Shown: piece after piece, positions 25,794 through 35,500 of the stretch
How positions within the stretch are numbered: the stretch's first letter is position 1
Layout of the letters: each line of letters begins with the position of its first letter
Assembly (NCBI GenBank): GCA_039806065.1
Contig: JBDKJS010000124.1
Coordinates: forward strand, 1 to 46,304
Reading direction: 5' to 3'
DNA: 46,304 nucleotides
Source: JBDKJS01 sp039806065
GTDB taxonomy: Bacteria > Bacteroidota > Bacteroidia > AKYH767-A > 2013-40CM-41-45
Position numbers and translations under genes: made by a program
Notes under the pieces: model-generated
What the model saw: the letters and a program-made list of their open reading frames with translations, nothing else
The model's database searches: none
What the model was told of the DNA's origin: nothing

Positions 25794-25816
25794 ATGGAAT
25801 GAATTTGAATAATTTT

Positions 25817-26167
25817 TTATGATTTATCTGAACCCAAGTCGTCAAAACTCACATCGCTAAATCCAGCCTTGTCGTTATTGGCATGCGATCTGGGCTCATA
25901 GTTTTTTTCAGGAACCGGCAGTGTACCAACATGGTTAACAGCTTCATTTAAGCCTTCAATGAATTTCTCAAAATCTTCTCTGTAGAGGAAAATTTTATGC
26001 TTTTCATAAACTGGGGCTCCATCATCACCCATTCTCTTTTTACTTTCTGTGATGGTGATGTAGAAGTCTTGCCCTTTGGTTGACTTTACATCAAAAAAAT
26101 AAGTTCGCTTTCCTGCTCTAACTGATTTTGAAAAAACGTCTTCTCTAGGATACTGGTTATCTGCCAT
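25817..26167 (-). CDS. DUF3276 (Pur-alpha-like) nucleic-acid-binding protein
   Basis: A 116-residue protein with the PUR-type domain found almost only in Bacteroidota and spirochaetes: FSKSVRAGKRTYFFDVKSTKGQDFYITITESKK, then KHKIFLYREDFEKFIEGLNEAV. The spirochaete relative binds single-stranded nucleic acid as a dimer, so a nucleic-acid-binding role is likely. The tail is acidic and polar. Its promoter is one of the two best in the window, and a 20-bp palindrome lies just upstream of the -33 box. It is divergent from the DUF4293 gene and ends at its own terminator, so it is a single-gene unit. Confidence 0.9.
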   Translation of the reverse strand: MADNQYPREDVFSKSVRAGKRTYFFDVKSTKGQDFYITITESKKRMGDDGAPVYEKHKIFLYREDFEKFIEGLNEAVNHVGTLPVPEKNYEPRSHANNDKAGFSDVSFDDLGSDKS

Positions 26168-26203
26168 AAATAATGCTAATAATATATTTCATTTCTTTGG
26201 AAA

Positions 26204-26233
26204 CAAAAATATTAAAAAAATGAATCAAGCAAA
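26204..26233 (-). promoter_or_regulatory. Promoter of the DUF3276 gene
   Basis: On the minus strand a -33 TTTG (26230-26233) is followed after 18 nt by the -7 box TATTTTTG (26204-26211). Both match the Bacteroidota housekeeping consensus. The predicted leader is about 30 nt. Confidence 0.75.
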
Positions 26234-26242
26234 AAATGAAAT

Positions 26243-26262
26243 TAAAAATGCATGCATTTTTA
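26243..26262. promoter_or_regulatory. 20-bp perfect palindrome between DUF3276 and DUF4293 genes
   Basis: TAAAAATGCATGCATTTTTA is identical on both strands. It is placed 9 bp upstream of the DUF3276 -33 box and 64 bp upstream of the DUF4293 ATG. A symmetric site in a divergent promoter region is the usual form of an operator for a dimeric regulator. No T tract or GC stem suggests a terminator. Confidence 0.5.
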
Positions 26263-26326
26263 GTTAAATTTTATCCAATATTGTTCGGTCTTTTTGTTTC
26301 TTTGTGAATTAATACCTAAAAAATCC

Positions 26327-26767
26327 ATGTTGCAACGTATTCAAACCATCTTTTTGCTGCTAGCCGTTATTTTAACCGGGCTACTATTGTATCTTCCTGT
26401 TTATGAAATTAGGAGTGCTGTGGTGAGCGGCACCATTGATGAGGTTGAACAATTTATTATAAGTACCAATATCCCCTTGATGCTGCTCAATGCTGGGGTT
26501 GGTGTGCTGTTGGTCATTTCTCTATTGTCTTTCAAAAATAGAAATTTACAAAGACGCTTGTGCAACCTTTCATTGCTTTTAAGTTGTATCTTAATAGGCC
26601 TTTTATTTTTTCTGGCCGATCATGATGGAGCCAAACAAAGCAGTAAGGTAGTTTATAAGTTAGCAGCCTATTTTCCTTTGCTTAATTTACTTTTTATTTT
26701 TCTTGCAAGTTTTTTTATTAAGAAGGATGAAGAAATGGTTCGTAGTGCCGATCGATTAAGGCCCTAG
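26327..26767 (+). CDS. DUF4293 four-helix membrane protein
   Basis: The ATG at 26327 gives 146 residues beginning MLQRIQTIFLLLAVILTGLL, the conserved N-terminus of DUF4293. The longer frame adds 11 residues without family likeness. Four hydrophobic segments are visible, the last two around LSLLLSCILIGLLFFL and AAYFPLLNLLFIFLASFF, and the end is charged. Function is unknown; the family is confined to Bacteroidota as far as I know. Its stop codon overlaps that of the convergent methyltransferase gene in a shared CTAG. Confidence 0.88.
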   Translation: MLQRIQTIFLLLAVILTGLLLYLPVYEIRSAVVSGTIDEVEQFIISTNIPLMLLNAGVGVLLVISLLSFKNRNLQRRLCNLSLLLSCILIGLLFFLADHDGAKQSSKVVYKLAAYFPLLNLLFIFLASFFIKKDEEMVRSADRLRP

Positions 26768-27663
26768 GGTTTAATGAAATAGGCTTTGAGCGAATCGCCT
26801 ATTGAGAAAAGATTTAAACTGCCATTGATGGTCCGTTTCAAGAGGTTTAAGGCAAGGTTATTTTCAATTTTATTTCTTAAAACTTCATCTTCTTGCCTTA
26901 GTTCATGGTATTTTAATGGCTCTATGGTAGCTGTGTGTTCCTTTCTTGGTGCATTGCTATTGCTTTCTTTTATCCTGCTTATACTTATTCCGGATGTAGT
27001 TACTTGGTGTGGCAGTAGCCCTGCCTTTTTATACAATAGTTTAATTGTTCTAGGGGTAAAATAACTTAAATGTTCAGGAAATTCTACTATGTTCCAATTT
27101 TTACCTGATAGCCATCCTGAAAGCGAAGAAAAATTGGGTGTGGTGATATAGCAAATTCCTCCTGGCCTTAAAAGGTCGAACATTTTTTTTGCTTCGGCTA
27201 GCGGATCGCTCACATGTTCTATATATTCAAAACAAGTAACCACATCAAAAGAATTTTTTGGGGCTAAAGAAAAATCAACATCACCTACACACATCGTGGC
27301 GCCTAGTCTATTGCTAACTCTTAGGGCATTTTTTTCCATTTCAGTTCCAAAAATATTCCATCCCTTTTGTTGGGCAATGGCCAGAAAATGTCCATCACCA
27401 CAGCCAATATCTATAAGATTATTTGTTTTGTTAAACGGCCTGAAGGACTGAAGTATTTCTTCAAATCGTTTAATGGTTAATGGTGGTGGAGTTTCGCTAA
27501 GCGGGTAAAATGCGTAGTGTTTTGATAGCGTAGCGGCATCAGGAATAAGCTGGGCAAATACAAAGCTACAATTGCAGCATTGCACTAGATGAGCATGCTG
27601 ATATTTATTGATATTTGTAAACTTGGTACCGTGGCAAATATTACAATGTTGATGCTTGTTCAT
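26764..27663 (-). CDS. Class I SAM-dependent methyltransferase with N-terminal zinc ribbon
   Basis: A 299-residue enzyme. The N-terminal CNICHGTKF and CCNCSFVFAQ form a CxxC...CxxC zinc-binding unit like those in sugar-modifying methyltransferases of polysaccharide loci. The SAM-binding motif is LIDIGCGDGHFL, followed by FDVVTCFEYIEHVSDP and LLRPGGICYITTPN. It is the last gene, in transcription order, of the minus-strand group behind the GT11 gene (28499-29344). A sugar or sugar-nucleotide C- or O-methylation role is inferred from its place and zinc ribbon. The acceptor is unknown. Confidence 0.85.
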   Translation of the reverse strand: MNKHQHCNICHGTKFTNINKYQHAHLVQCCNCSFVFAQLIPDAATLSKHYAFYPLSETPPPLTIKRFEEILQSFRPFNKTNNLIDIGCGDGHFLAIAQQKGWNIFGTEMEKNALRVSNRLGATMCVGDVDFSLAPKNSFDVVTCFEYIEHVSDPLAEAKKMFDLLRPGGICYITTPNFSSLSGWLSGKNWNIVEFPEHLSYFTPRTIKLLYKKAGLLPHQVTTSGISISRIKESNSNAPRKEHTATIEPLKYHELRQEDEVLRNKIENNLALNLLKRTINGSLNLFSIGDSLKAYFIKP

Positions 27664-27675
27664 GGGCCAGTTAGC

Positions 27676-28434
27676 TTAACTTAAAATGGCATACACATCG
27701 CCAAAGAAGTTGCCACTTCCTATGTGATTGGTTGCTGTTTTAATGATGGTGTCAGCGGTGAGATTGCTGTCACAGGCAAACTCTAGGTCTTCGCCAATGC
27801 AATAGTTAAATCTATAAGTATTGTTCAAATTGTATAGGTATTGAATACAATCAATTGTGTTTTGGATATAGGCGGGATTAAACTCAAAAGATATCATGCT
27901 AATAGGATGGCGAAGTCCTTTCAATACGTTTAATTCAAAGCCTTCTACATCTATTTTAATGAACTTTGGTTTTCCATACTTTTGGATTAATAAGTCGAGA
28001 GTGGTTGTCTTTACGGTATAAGATTTATTCCAAGAGTTATTTTTAAAAGTGCTTTGTTTTACAGTGTCTATGTAATCCTTTGACATGGATGACAGCGTGT
28101 GAGAATCACTTTCAAAAAGAGTAGCGGTTCCGGGTTTTTCATCCAAGCCCACTTGTTCAATAATCACATTGGATTTAAATTTAAATCTTGACTTTAAATG
28201 TTTTTGACAAAGTGGTTGTGGTTCAATTGCAATTACCTTGTTTGCAAGTTTGGAGAAAATGGTGCTACGCTGCCCTACATTAGCGCCTACATCAAAAACT
28301 AAATCGGCTTTGGAAATATGTTGTTGGTAAAATTTAGTTTGATTAAGAAATCTATGTTGATGCTCTGCGCGCCTATCATTGATTGGATAGTAGAGTCCTA
28401 AGCTAAGTAATAGATCTTTGATAGTATTTTTCAT
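27676..28434 (-). CDS. FkbM-family methyltransferase (first of four)
   Basis: A 252-residue Rossmann methyltransferase of the FkbM type. DLVFDVGANVGQRSTIFSKL is the SAM loop, KVIAIEPQP the following acidic motif, and KFIKIDVEGFELNVLKGL the FkbM signature. Such enzymes O-methylate sugars in many surface polysaccharide clusters. It lies 12 nt before the zinc-ribbon methyltransferase gene and after the fucosyltransferase, so the three may be one operon. The acceptor is not deducible. Confidence 0.87.
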   Translation of the reverse strand: MKNTIKDLLLSLGLYYPINDRRAEHQHRFLNQTKFYQQHISKADLVFDVGANVGQRSTIFSKLANKVIAIEPQPLCQKHLKSRFKFKSNVIIEQVGLDEKPGTATLFESDSHTLSSMSKDYIDTVKQSTFKNNSWNKSYTVKTTTLDLLIQKYGKPKFIKIDVEGFELNVLKGLRHPISMISFEFNPAYIQNTIDCIQYLYNLNNTYRFNYCIGEDLEFACDSNLTADTIIKTATNHIGSGNFFGDVYAILS

Positions 28435-28498
28435 TGGCTAATGGAACTGTAATATTGAGCAGGTGAAAATAAGTTTTAAAAATTGAGTACCCAAAAAA

Positions 28499-29344
28499 TT
28501 ATTGATAAACTTTAAAGTGCTCCATGTCTATAACAGCATCCTTGGCTTGCATATGTAGCAGAGGTGTAGTGCCATAGTAGGATGCCCACCCCGAGAAGGT
28601 GCTTGGAGGGCCAATGATGTAGTTGCAAGAGGTGAGGCAAATAATATCCTCAATAGGTTCTCCGTTTGAAAAAATAATTTTATGATCGGGGAAATCTTTA
28701 GGAGTTATTTTTTCATTACTCGCAATGATAAACACCACAGATTTGTGCGGATGTTTAGCTGCAAATTGATCCATCCAAGTTTTATAATTTTCCAATGTGA
28801 AATAGTATTTCCCCCCTTCAAATTTCTCATAGTCTCCCTTACGAATGTGCACACCACAGTAAATAAATTTGCTCTTATCTAAATTTAAGTTTGTAATTTT
28901 TGTAAAGTAATTTTTTTTAGGGGATAGGTGATTGGCTATAGTAGTTTGGTGTTTGGCTAGGAGTGAATGGTTCCTGAATCCCCATCCGGAAATTAAGTGA
29001 TATTTTTTTGAATCAAAATTAGAAGCATCCAATTCCACGGTTTTATCCCAGCTATCTATATAATGTACTTTGAATCCAGGCAGATTAAGTTTGGTTACTT
29101 TATACCAGGCTATAATTATTTTTGAAATGAACAAGAAGGTGAAAGCCGCACTCCGGCTCCATTTTTTAGTTGTATTAAAACTTGGTAAAACTTGGTGGTT
29201 ACTATTTTCAAAGTATGATTGATAATCTATGAACGCAAAATTATACAGTTCGAAATCATATTCTTTTGCAAATCCAATGAAGTGGGCATACAAAAAAAGT
29301 CTGTTGCCAAGTTGCCCCTTCTTATCTGTTATAAATATTGACAT
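28499..29344 (-). CDS. GT11-type alpha-1,2-fucosyltransferase
   Basis: A 281-residue glycosyltransferase that would move fucose from GDP-L-fucose onto a sugar. It starts with the GT11-like GQLGNRLFLYAHFIGFAKEY. The diagnostic motif YCGVHIRKGDYEKFEGG (about residues 162-178) is the HxRxGDY nucleotide-sugar site. FSNGEPIEDIICLTSC and IGPPSTFSGWASYYG are the later conserved blocks. The GDP-fucose genes gmd and fcl in the same locus supply its donor. It is transcribed divergently from the GT4 gene behind a TATATTTG box. Confidence 0.82.
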   Translation of the reverse strand: MSIFITDKKGQLGNRLFLYAHFIGFAKEYDFELYNFAFIDYQSYFENSNHQVLPSFNTTKKWSRSAAFTFLFISKIIIAWYKVTKLNLPGFKVHYIDSWDKTVELDASNFDSKKYHLISGWGFRNHSLLAKHQTTIANHLSPKKNYFTKITNLNLDKSKFIYCGVHIRKGDYEKFEGGKYYFTLENYKTWMDQFAAKHPHKSVVFIIASNEKITPKDFPDHKIIFSNGEPIEDIICLTSCNYIIGPPSTFSGWASYYGTTPLLHMQAKDAVIDMEHFKVYQ

Positions 29345-29364
29345 CTCTATTGAATCATTATTTA

Positions 29365-29372
29365 CAAATATA
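29365..29372 (-). promoter_or_regulatory. Candidate -7 box of the GT11 operon
   Basis: Minus-strand TATATTTG fits TAnnTTTG and predicts a leader of about 14 nt. The -33 position does not match TTTG. Confidence 0.45.
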
Positions 29373-29428
29373 GTAGAAATATAGGGTTAGATTGCTTTTA
29401 TTTGTTCCATAAAATTGAATTAATAGCT

Positions 29429-30607
29429 GTGAAAATTATTTACTATGTTAATCATTTAGAGCAATCAGCTGGTGGTATCAGGCAATATGCTTTGGGAATT
29501 TTACGGTCTATTGTAAATTTAAAACAGCATCACTTTTATATTTATGGCAATGCAAATGATGTTGAATTGATTCAAATAGCTTGTGCCAATGACAATGTTA
29601 CGCTGATCAGTAATGAGCCCGGTCTGGTAGAGCGTTTTTATTTTGCGCTATGGCGTGCTATTTCTTTTTTTCAACGTAGAATTTTTCCCGAATTAAAAAT
29701 CCCAATTGTAAATCATATAAATAGTAAAGTGAATCGATTAAAGATTGATATTTTACATTGCCCCTATCAATACACTCCCGAATCAGATTGTAAAACCATC
29801 TGTACCATGCATGATGTGCAAGAACTCCTGTTTCCTGAGTATTTTACCCCTGAAGAAAGAAGTTTGAGGGCCGTAAGCTATGCTGATTATATAAAAAGAG
29901 CCCATACGGTAGTTACCAGTTACGATTTTATTAAAAATGATTTGATGAAATTTTTTAGGCTTCCTCATTCAAAGGTGGCAGTGTGCCTGATGGATATGGG
30001 TGCAATATGGAGCAAGGAGGAGGTTGAGTTATTTGAAAAATTAGATACTAGTGCAAATGGCGAAGGGGAATTTATTTTGTACGCTGCAAATACTTGGCCA
30101 CATAAAAACCATGTTAATCTACTGAAGGCTATCCGTCAATTGAAAGATGAAGGAAAGGTGGTGAAGTTAATTTGCACTGGGCACCAGACACCGTATTATA
30201 ATGAAGTTATATTCCCACTAATTAACTCATTGAAATTAGAAGATCAAGTGAAGTTTTTGGGGCTGGTGCCGCGTAAAAAATTGCTCGAATTTTATAAGTT
30301 TTGTAGATTAGTAGTGGTACCTACAAAATATGAAGCTGGAAGCTTTCCACTGATGGAGGCGGTATCATTAGGGGTTCCTGTAATTTGTTCAGCAGTAACC
30401 AGTCTTCCTAGTGTGCTGAGATTTAATTCGTACATGTTCAATCCTAATGATGTGGGCGAGATAGCCATTAAGTTGAATCACTTTTTAAGTAATCCTCAAG
30501 CTTTGGAATCCAATGCCAAAGATTCAAAAGAAAGTGGTAAGCTAATTTATGACAATAAAGCTGGTGCTGTTATGAATTCCATTTATCAATCGATGGTGAG
30601 TGGCTAA
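29429..30607 (+). CDS. Group 1 (GT4) glycosyltransferase
   Basis: A GT-B fold glycosyltransferase of 392 residues when started at GTG 29429 (VKIIYYVNHLEQSAGGIRQY). An in-frame TTG at 29402 would add nine residues, and there is no ATG. Conserved features are AGGIRQYALG in the acceptor domain, LYAANTWPHKNHVNLLKAI at the domain junction, and KYEAGSFPLMEAVSLGVPV, the EX7E donor-binding motif. It would add one sugar to the growing glycan on the cytoplasmic side of the inner membrane. It is the only plus-strand enzyme gene of the locus, and its stop overlaps the convergent FkbM-like gene. Confidence 0.88.
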   Translation: MKIIYYVNHLEQSAGGIRQYALGILRSIVNLKQHHFYIYGNANDVELIQIACANDNVTLISNEPGLVERFYFALWRAISFFQRRIFPELKIPIVNHINSKVNRLKIDILHCPYQYTPESDCKTICTMHDVQELLFPEYFTPEERSLRAVSYADYIKRAHTVVTSYDFIKNDLMKFFRLPHSKVAVCLMDMGAIWSKEEVELFEKLDTSANGEGEFILYAANTWPHKNHVNLLKAIRQLKDEGKVVKLICTGHQTPYYNEVIFPLINSLKLEDQVKFLGLVPRKKLLEFYKFCRLVVVPTKYEAGSFPLMEAVSLGVPVICSAVTSLPSVLRFNSYMFNPNDVGEIAIKLNHFLSNPQALESNAKDSKESGKLIYDNKAGAVMNSIYQSMVSG

Positions 30608-31533
30608 AGTTTGGAAATGCTTTGGTCAACTACATTCTGTATAGGTAAACCTTTGATACAGGCTAATCCTGCTTTCTGATCTAGATAGGTAAGCTCACCG
30701 GATTGATTTCTCGACTCTCGGAACCGTGCCATTACAGCCCCTTCTTGAGCACTGATTTGCTTTAGATTCTTAGCCTTCGATTCCTTTACAAAGTACGCAT
30801 TATTACCATTGCTATTGGTACCAATAAAAATATAGCCTTTGGTAGCTGCTAAATGAATAAGGGCACTTATGGAACATCCAAAATATAAATTAGAGTAGTG
30901 CGCAACCTTCCTTTGAAAATTAGGTTCATAGGGTATGCTTGCAGGGTTTTCAATTCCAAAAACGCTGTTGTATTCAACAATTACTATCGTAGGATCTATA
31001 GTGTTGATAGATTCCCAAATCCAATAATCATTTCCATCAATATCAATGTGAAGTAGGTCTATATCGTTTGCAAATCCATTTTCAGTGATGATACGATTGA
31101 TGTTTTCACAGGTAACAAAATGGGTAAGGGCAGTAAGATCATATTTCCAGAAATAATAACTGTTTTTAATTTGATGGATATTTGTTTCGCTGCCATCAAT
31201 CACTAATCCTTTCCAATTATTGTTCATCAATAAAAAACGAGTGTTGGATTCAGTATAATTTTCTACCCCAAACTCCATGAAGGTGCCATTTTTCAATCCT
31301 AAGTAATAGGTTAAAAACTGAATGATTCCATCATCGCCCCATTGCGAGAAAACACTAAATTCAGCACAATGAATATTGGCTACACATTGATCAGCCTTCT
31401 CTATCACTTGGTTGGTGAGTGATTTGCCAATCAATAACTTTGATTTTTCAATATTGTATTCTAATTCAAAAAGCTTAGAGTTAACTGATTGGTCAATAAA
31501 TATTGATTTAATACTTTTTATAATTCCTTTCAT
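30604..31533 (-). CDS. FkbM-like methyltransferase family protein (second of four)
   Basis: A 309-residue protein whose central part has the methyltransferase-like pattern: FSQWGDDGIIQFL, TFMEFGVENYTESNTRFL, GLVIDGS and DLLHIDIDGNDYWIWESI, the last corresponding to the IDVEG block of FkbM. The glycine-rich SAM loop is replaced by FGVENYTESN, a variant I recall from a separate FkbM-like subfamily in polysaccharide loci. The C-terminal third has IFIGTNSNGNNAYFV. Its start overlaps the GT2 stop by one base. Activity is likely but less certain than for its paralogues. Confidence 0.7.
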   Translation of the reverse strand: MKGIIKSIKSIFIDQSVNSKLFELEYNIEKSKLLIGKSLTNQVIEKADQCVANIHCAEFSVFSQWGDDGIIQFLTYYLGLKNGTFMEFGVENYTESNTRFLLMNNNWKGLVIDGSETNIHQIKNSYYFWKYDLTALTHFVTCENINRIITENGFANDIDLLHIDIDGNDYWIWESINTIDPTIVIVEYNSVFGIENPASIPYEPNFQRKVAHYSNLYFGCSISALIHLAATKGYIFIGTNSNGNNAYFVKESKAKNLKQISAQEGAVMARFRESRNQSGELTYLDQKAGLACIKGLPIQNVVDQSISKL

Positions 31534-32420
31534 TATTTAAATAAATTAATTAGCCTTGACCAAGCCCTACTTGCCACCGAGTCATTTTTTATGGCCAGGT
31601 GGTTAAGAAGTTTGTTGTACAAATGTATATCAATTGTTTTTGGATGCGAAAAATTGAATGGTATTTGACCAAAACTAGTAGCAGTAGAGGGGTCATAATG
31701 GTTAGTTTTAGAATGATCGGCCCCATCATTCATCACTAATGATTGGGATGGAAACACTCCTAGACCATTTGTTACAAAATTATAGTGATACCATCTGATC
31801 CCCCAACTTTTTTCTATTGGGAATTCAAGCATACCAGCAAAATTAAATTTGCCTAAATTGTATCTTTGAATCAAAGGTGGATCAAGATTTACCAGAAGTG
31901 GTTGGTCTAAGAACTCTTTAAACTCCATCCAGTGTTTACGCCAAGTGGCCCAGCCCCATGATGAGGTTAATGGCAATAGTACTCCATTTTTATAAGCCAT
32001 ATTCAATGGGAACATGTACCCATTTACTGATTTAATCTGATAAGAATCTTTAAAATAATTGAGGTAATAATTCATATAATTTAAAAATTCTGGATCAAAA
32101 ACTAGGTCATCTTCAAGTACTATAACACTATCATATTGTTCTAATAATTTATCAATACCGGCAATGATAGATTTACCTAATCCTTGATTGGTCTCATTGA
32201 GAGCAATTACTTGGTGTGGGGCCCACTGTTTGTTGATGACTGCTTTTACTTGTGAAATAGCTGCTAAATCAGCAGGTGAGGCACCAGCAGTAGGGCCATC
32301 AGCAAAAATATATAATGGATAATTTTTAAAACCTTCATTTTTTGAAATAGATTCCAGGCAAATAGTGGTTTTGTCTGGTCTTTTATATACAAAAAGGGCT
32401 ATTGCAATACTGATGCTCAT
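31533..32420 (-). CDS. GT2-like glycosyltransferase
   Basis: A 295-residue GT-A enzyme. ISIAIALFVYKRPDKTTICL starts the nucleotide-sugar domain. NQGLGKSIIAGIDKLL and SVIVLEDDLVFDPEFL follow, where EDD is the DxD-like metal site. SSWGWATWRKHW near the middle is the pattern of sugar transferases that act on protein- or lipid-linked glycans. It is the first gene of a two-gene unit with the FkbM-like gene. The sugar transferred is unknown. Confidence 0.85.
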   Translation of the reverse strand: MSISIAIALFVYKRPDKTTICLESISKNEGFKNYPLYIFADGPTAGASPADLAAISQVKAVINKQWAPHQVIALNETNQGLGKSIIAGIDKLLEQYDSVIVLEDDLVFDPEFLNYMNYYLNYFKDSYQIKSVNGYMFPLNMAYKNGVLLPLTSSWGWATWRKHWMEFKEFLDQPLLVNLDPPLIQRYNLGKFNFAGMLEFPIEKSWGIRWYHYNFVTNGLGVFPSQSLVMNDGADHSKTNHYDPSTATSFGQIPFNFSHPKTIDIHLYNKLLNHLAIKNDSVASRAWSRLINLFK

Positions 32421-32449
32421 CTAAACAAGTAAAAAGAAATATTCGCACT

Positions 32450-32457
32450 CAAATATA
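32450..32457 (-). promoter_or_regulatory. Candidate -7 box of the GT2 gene
   Basis: Minus-strand TATATTTG fits TAnnTTTG with a predicted leader of about 23 nt. No TTTG is found at the usual -33 distance. Confidence 0.45.
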
Positions 32458-32533
32458 ATTTTTTTTTCAATAGTTGTTCGGAACAGGTGTGGCTTAATAT
32501 AAGTAACTTAAAATCATAGCCTTCGTATATTTT

Positions 32534-32551
32534 ATATTGTACAAACAATAT
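32534..32551. repeat. Inverted repeat just upstream of the PKD-repeat gene start
   Basis: ATATTGT (32534-32540) and ACAATAT (32545-32551) are perfect inverted arms around ACAA. The second arm ends 5 nt before the ATG. It could be a protein binding site or fold over the ribosome site, but short AT-rich repeats also occur by chance. Confidence 0.3.
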
Positions 32552-32556
32552 CCAGA

Positions 32557-35500
32557 ATGAGCATTATGAATAGATTATTTAAAGCATCGCCTAATTTTTT
32601 ATTATATCGAGTAGCCTTGGCTATTTTTCTGGTTATAGGTATTGGGCCTATGTATGGCCAATGCCCAACTGCTGGTTACAACATAGCCGGTGGAGCCTGT
32701 GCTGGTCAGGCAGTTAATTTCAATAATGGATCGGTTGGGGCAACAAGCTATCAGTGGAATTTTTGCGGTGGCGCACTCACCAATGGAACAAGGTTTGGTA
32801 CCACTTTAAACAATACAACTATCAATAGCCCCTATGCAGCTACTCCTGTTTTTGATGGATCAGGGAAGTATATATTTACTATTAATGATGGAAACGCCAC
32901 CATCACTCGAATGGAGTTTGGTAATAGTTATGACAATGTGCCCACTGAAACAAATTTAGGCAATCCGGATAATAACCTTTCTTCACCACAGCGGTCAAAT
33001 TTATCTTTTGTGAATGACAATGGAAATTGGTATGCAGCCACTCCAACCTTTTCTAATGGAACGGTAGTGGTTTATAGCTTTGGAAATAATTTAATGAATG
33101 CACCAACCAGTATTGCACATAGTTTTCCAAGTTTAGCAGGGAATGCCCGCTACTGTAATTTTTTTATCGATAATGGAAATTATTATTTACTAGTGGGAAT
33201 GGCTAATTCCTCGATAGAAATAGTAAGTTTTGGAAATAGTATGAGCAATGTGCCTACTTCAGTGAATGTAAGTGTCAATGGTGGCAGTGCTGGTTTAGTT
33301 GCAGATGTGACTGCTGTACGCGATTGCGATAAAATATATGTTTTTGCTGCATCACTTTCGGCTAGCGCTGTTATAAAATTAGAATTTCAAAATGATTTCA
33401 CGGCCGCACCAGTTCAAACCGTATTAACCCCAAGTGGAAATGGATTTGTAAACCCAATAGCTGTATTGGTAGCGCACGATGGATTGAAGTGGAAGGGCTT
33501 GGTGCAAAATTTAGGAGGGGGAATTATAGACATAGATTTCGGAAGTGCTATCGATAATGACAGTCCTGTAAATGCAGCATTTACTTTTAGCGGGGCTGTA
33601 GCAGGAGGTTATGATTTAGCCATGACCATTGATGAAACCAATAATTATTATCTAGTTGCAACAAATTTTGATAATAGCAAAGTAAGCACCATTAAAGTAA
33701 GTAATGGATGTACTGCTTCTATTTATAATTCAACACAGTTAAATCCATCTGTGAATTATCAAAGCTCAGGTACGGTTTACGTTGCTGTTACAGCGTACGA
33801 TTCTCAAGGCAACTCGAATATTTATACAGATAGTTTAGTACTAGCAGCTGTGCCTAACAACAGTTTTACGGCTAATAATTTATGCTTCGGTGATTTATCA
33901 CAATTTGTAAATAGCACCACCATTAGTTCGGGAAGTATCAATAGTTTCAAATGGTACTTTGGCGACAATGATTCCTCTTCAGCCATCAATCCTAGCCATA
34001 CCTATGGTAGCACAGGCGCTTATAATGTAACACTTATAGCAGTTTCAGATGCAGGTTGTACTGATACGCTCACTGCCGTGATAGGCATATCTTCAAAACC
34101 ATCGGCAGCTTTTATTTTTAGTGCAGCTTGTGCTGGATCGGCCATCAATTTTACTGATAATTCTACTATTGGCGCAGGTACTATAGCGCAGTGGTTTTGG
34201 CAATTTGGTAATGGAGATACAGCCATTGATCAAAATCCAGTTTACTTGTATCCTTTAGGTGGAAGTTATAGTGTGCAGTTAACCGTTACGTCTGATAGTG
34301 GATGTACAGCTTCCAATAATAGCCCGATCACCATAGCACCCACACCTGAGGTGTCATTTAATGTTACCAATACCTGTGTTGGGCAAACAGTGCAATTTGT
34401 AAATGCTACAACTTCCGTTTCACCTATTATTGGTTATGATTGGGACTTTGGTGATAGCAATACAGCATCAACCCAAAATCCAACACATTCGTATGGTGCT
34501 ATTCAGGCCAACTATCAAGTAATGTGTGTGGCTACTGCTGCTAATGGTTGTATAGATACATTATTGAAAGAAATTAGAATAAGTAATATTCCATCGCCAG
34601 CATTTACTACTCAATCAGTAAATTTATGTGAAGGCAATGTGGTAAACTTTATAGATCAATCAAGTGTGCTGAACGACACCATATCAGGATGGTTGTGGAA
34701 TTTTGGAGATGGCCAAACAGATACCGTTCAAAATCCATCGCATATATATGCTAATGCAGGAAGTTACAATGTTTCCTTAATTGCTTTTTCACCCACCAGC
34801 TGTGGCAATGGTATTATCACCCCAATTACAGTAAGAGAAAGTCCTGATGCAGGTATCACATCTATCAATGTTTGTCTGGGTGCCATTACGCAATTTACCG
34901 ATGCTTCAATTCCAGCTGCAGGAAGCATTTTGACAGATTATTTATGGATGCTTGAGGACACCAATGTGTCTACCTTCCCAAATCCTCAATATTTATATGG
35001 AGCCACTGGAAGTTATCATGTTACACTAATGGTAACAGATAACTTCGGATGCACCAACACAGATTCTACCACAGTTTCTGTTTACCCCAACCCACAGGCT
35101 TCATTCACTGCCAGTAACACTTGTAGTAATTTATTTAGTAATTTTTTAAGCACGGCAATAGTAGATAGCGGATCTAGTATTGCAAGCTATGCATGGAACT
35201 TTGGTGATCCGGCAAGTGGTAGCAGTAATTTTAGCTCAACTATCAATCCTTCCCATGTGTATACTGATACTTCCACAAGAGTAGTTTCATTAATTGTAAC
35301 AACCAATTTTGGTTGCCTTGATACAGTTATTAATATAATAAGCGTTAAACCAAGTGCTGTTCCCAATTTTCAATACACACCTACTTGCTTTGGGTCGTTG
35401 ATGTCGTTCACTAATTTAACAACGGGTGCGCCTGATACGGCTTGGGTATGGAATTTTGGTGATACACAGTTCAATCAACTTGAAAATCCAGCGCATTATT

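Noticed and set aside
24084..26300. Replication origin or parS near parAB
   Set aside because: No GTTTCACGTGAAAC-like site and no cluster of TTATCCACA boxes were seen. A single TTATCCAAT near 26271 is not enough.
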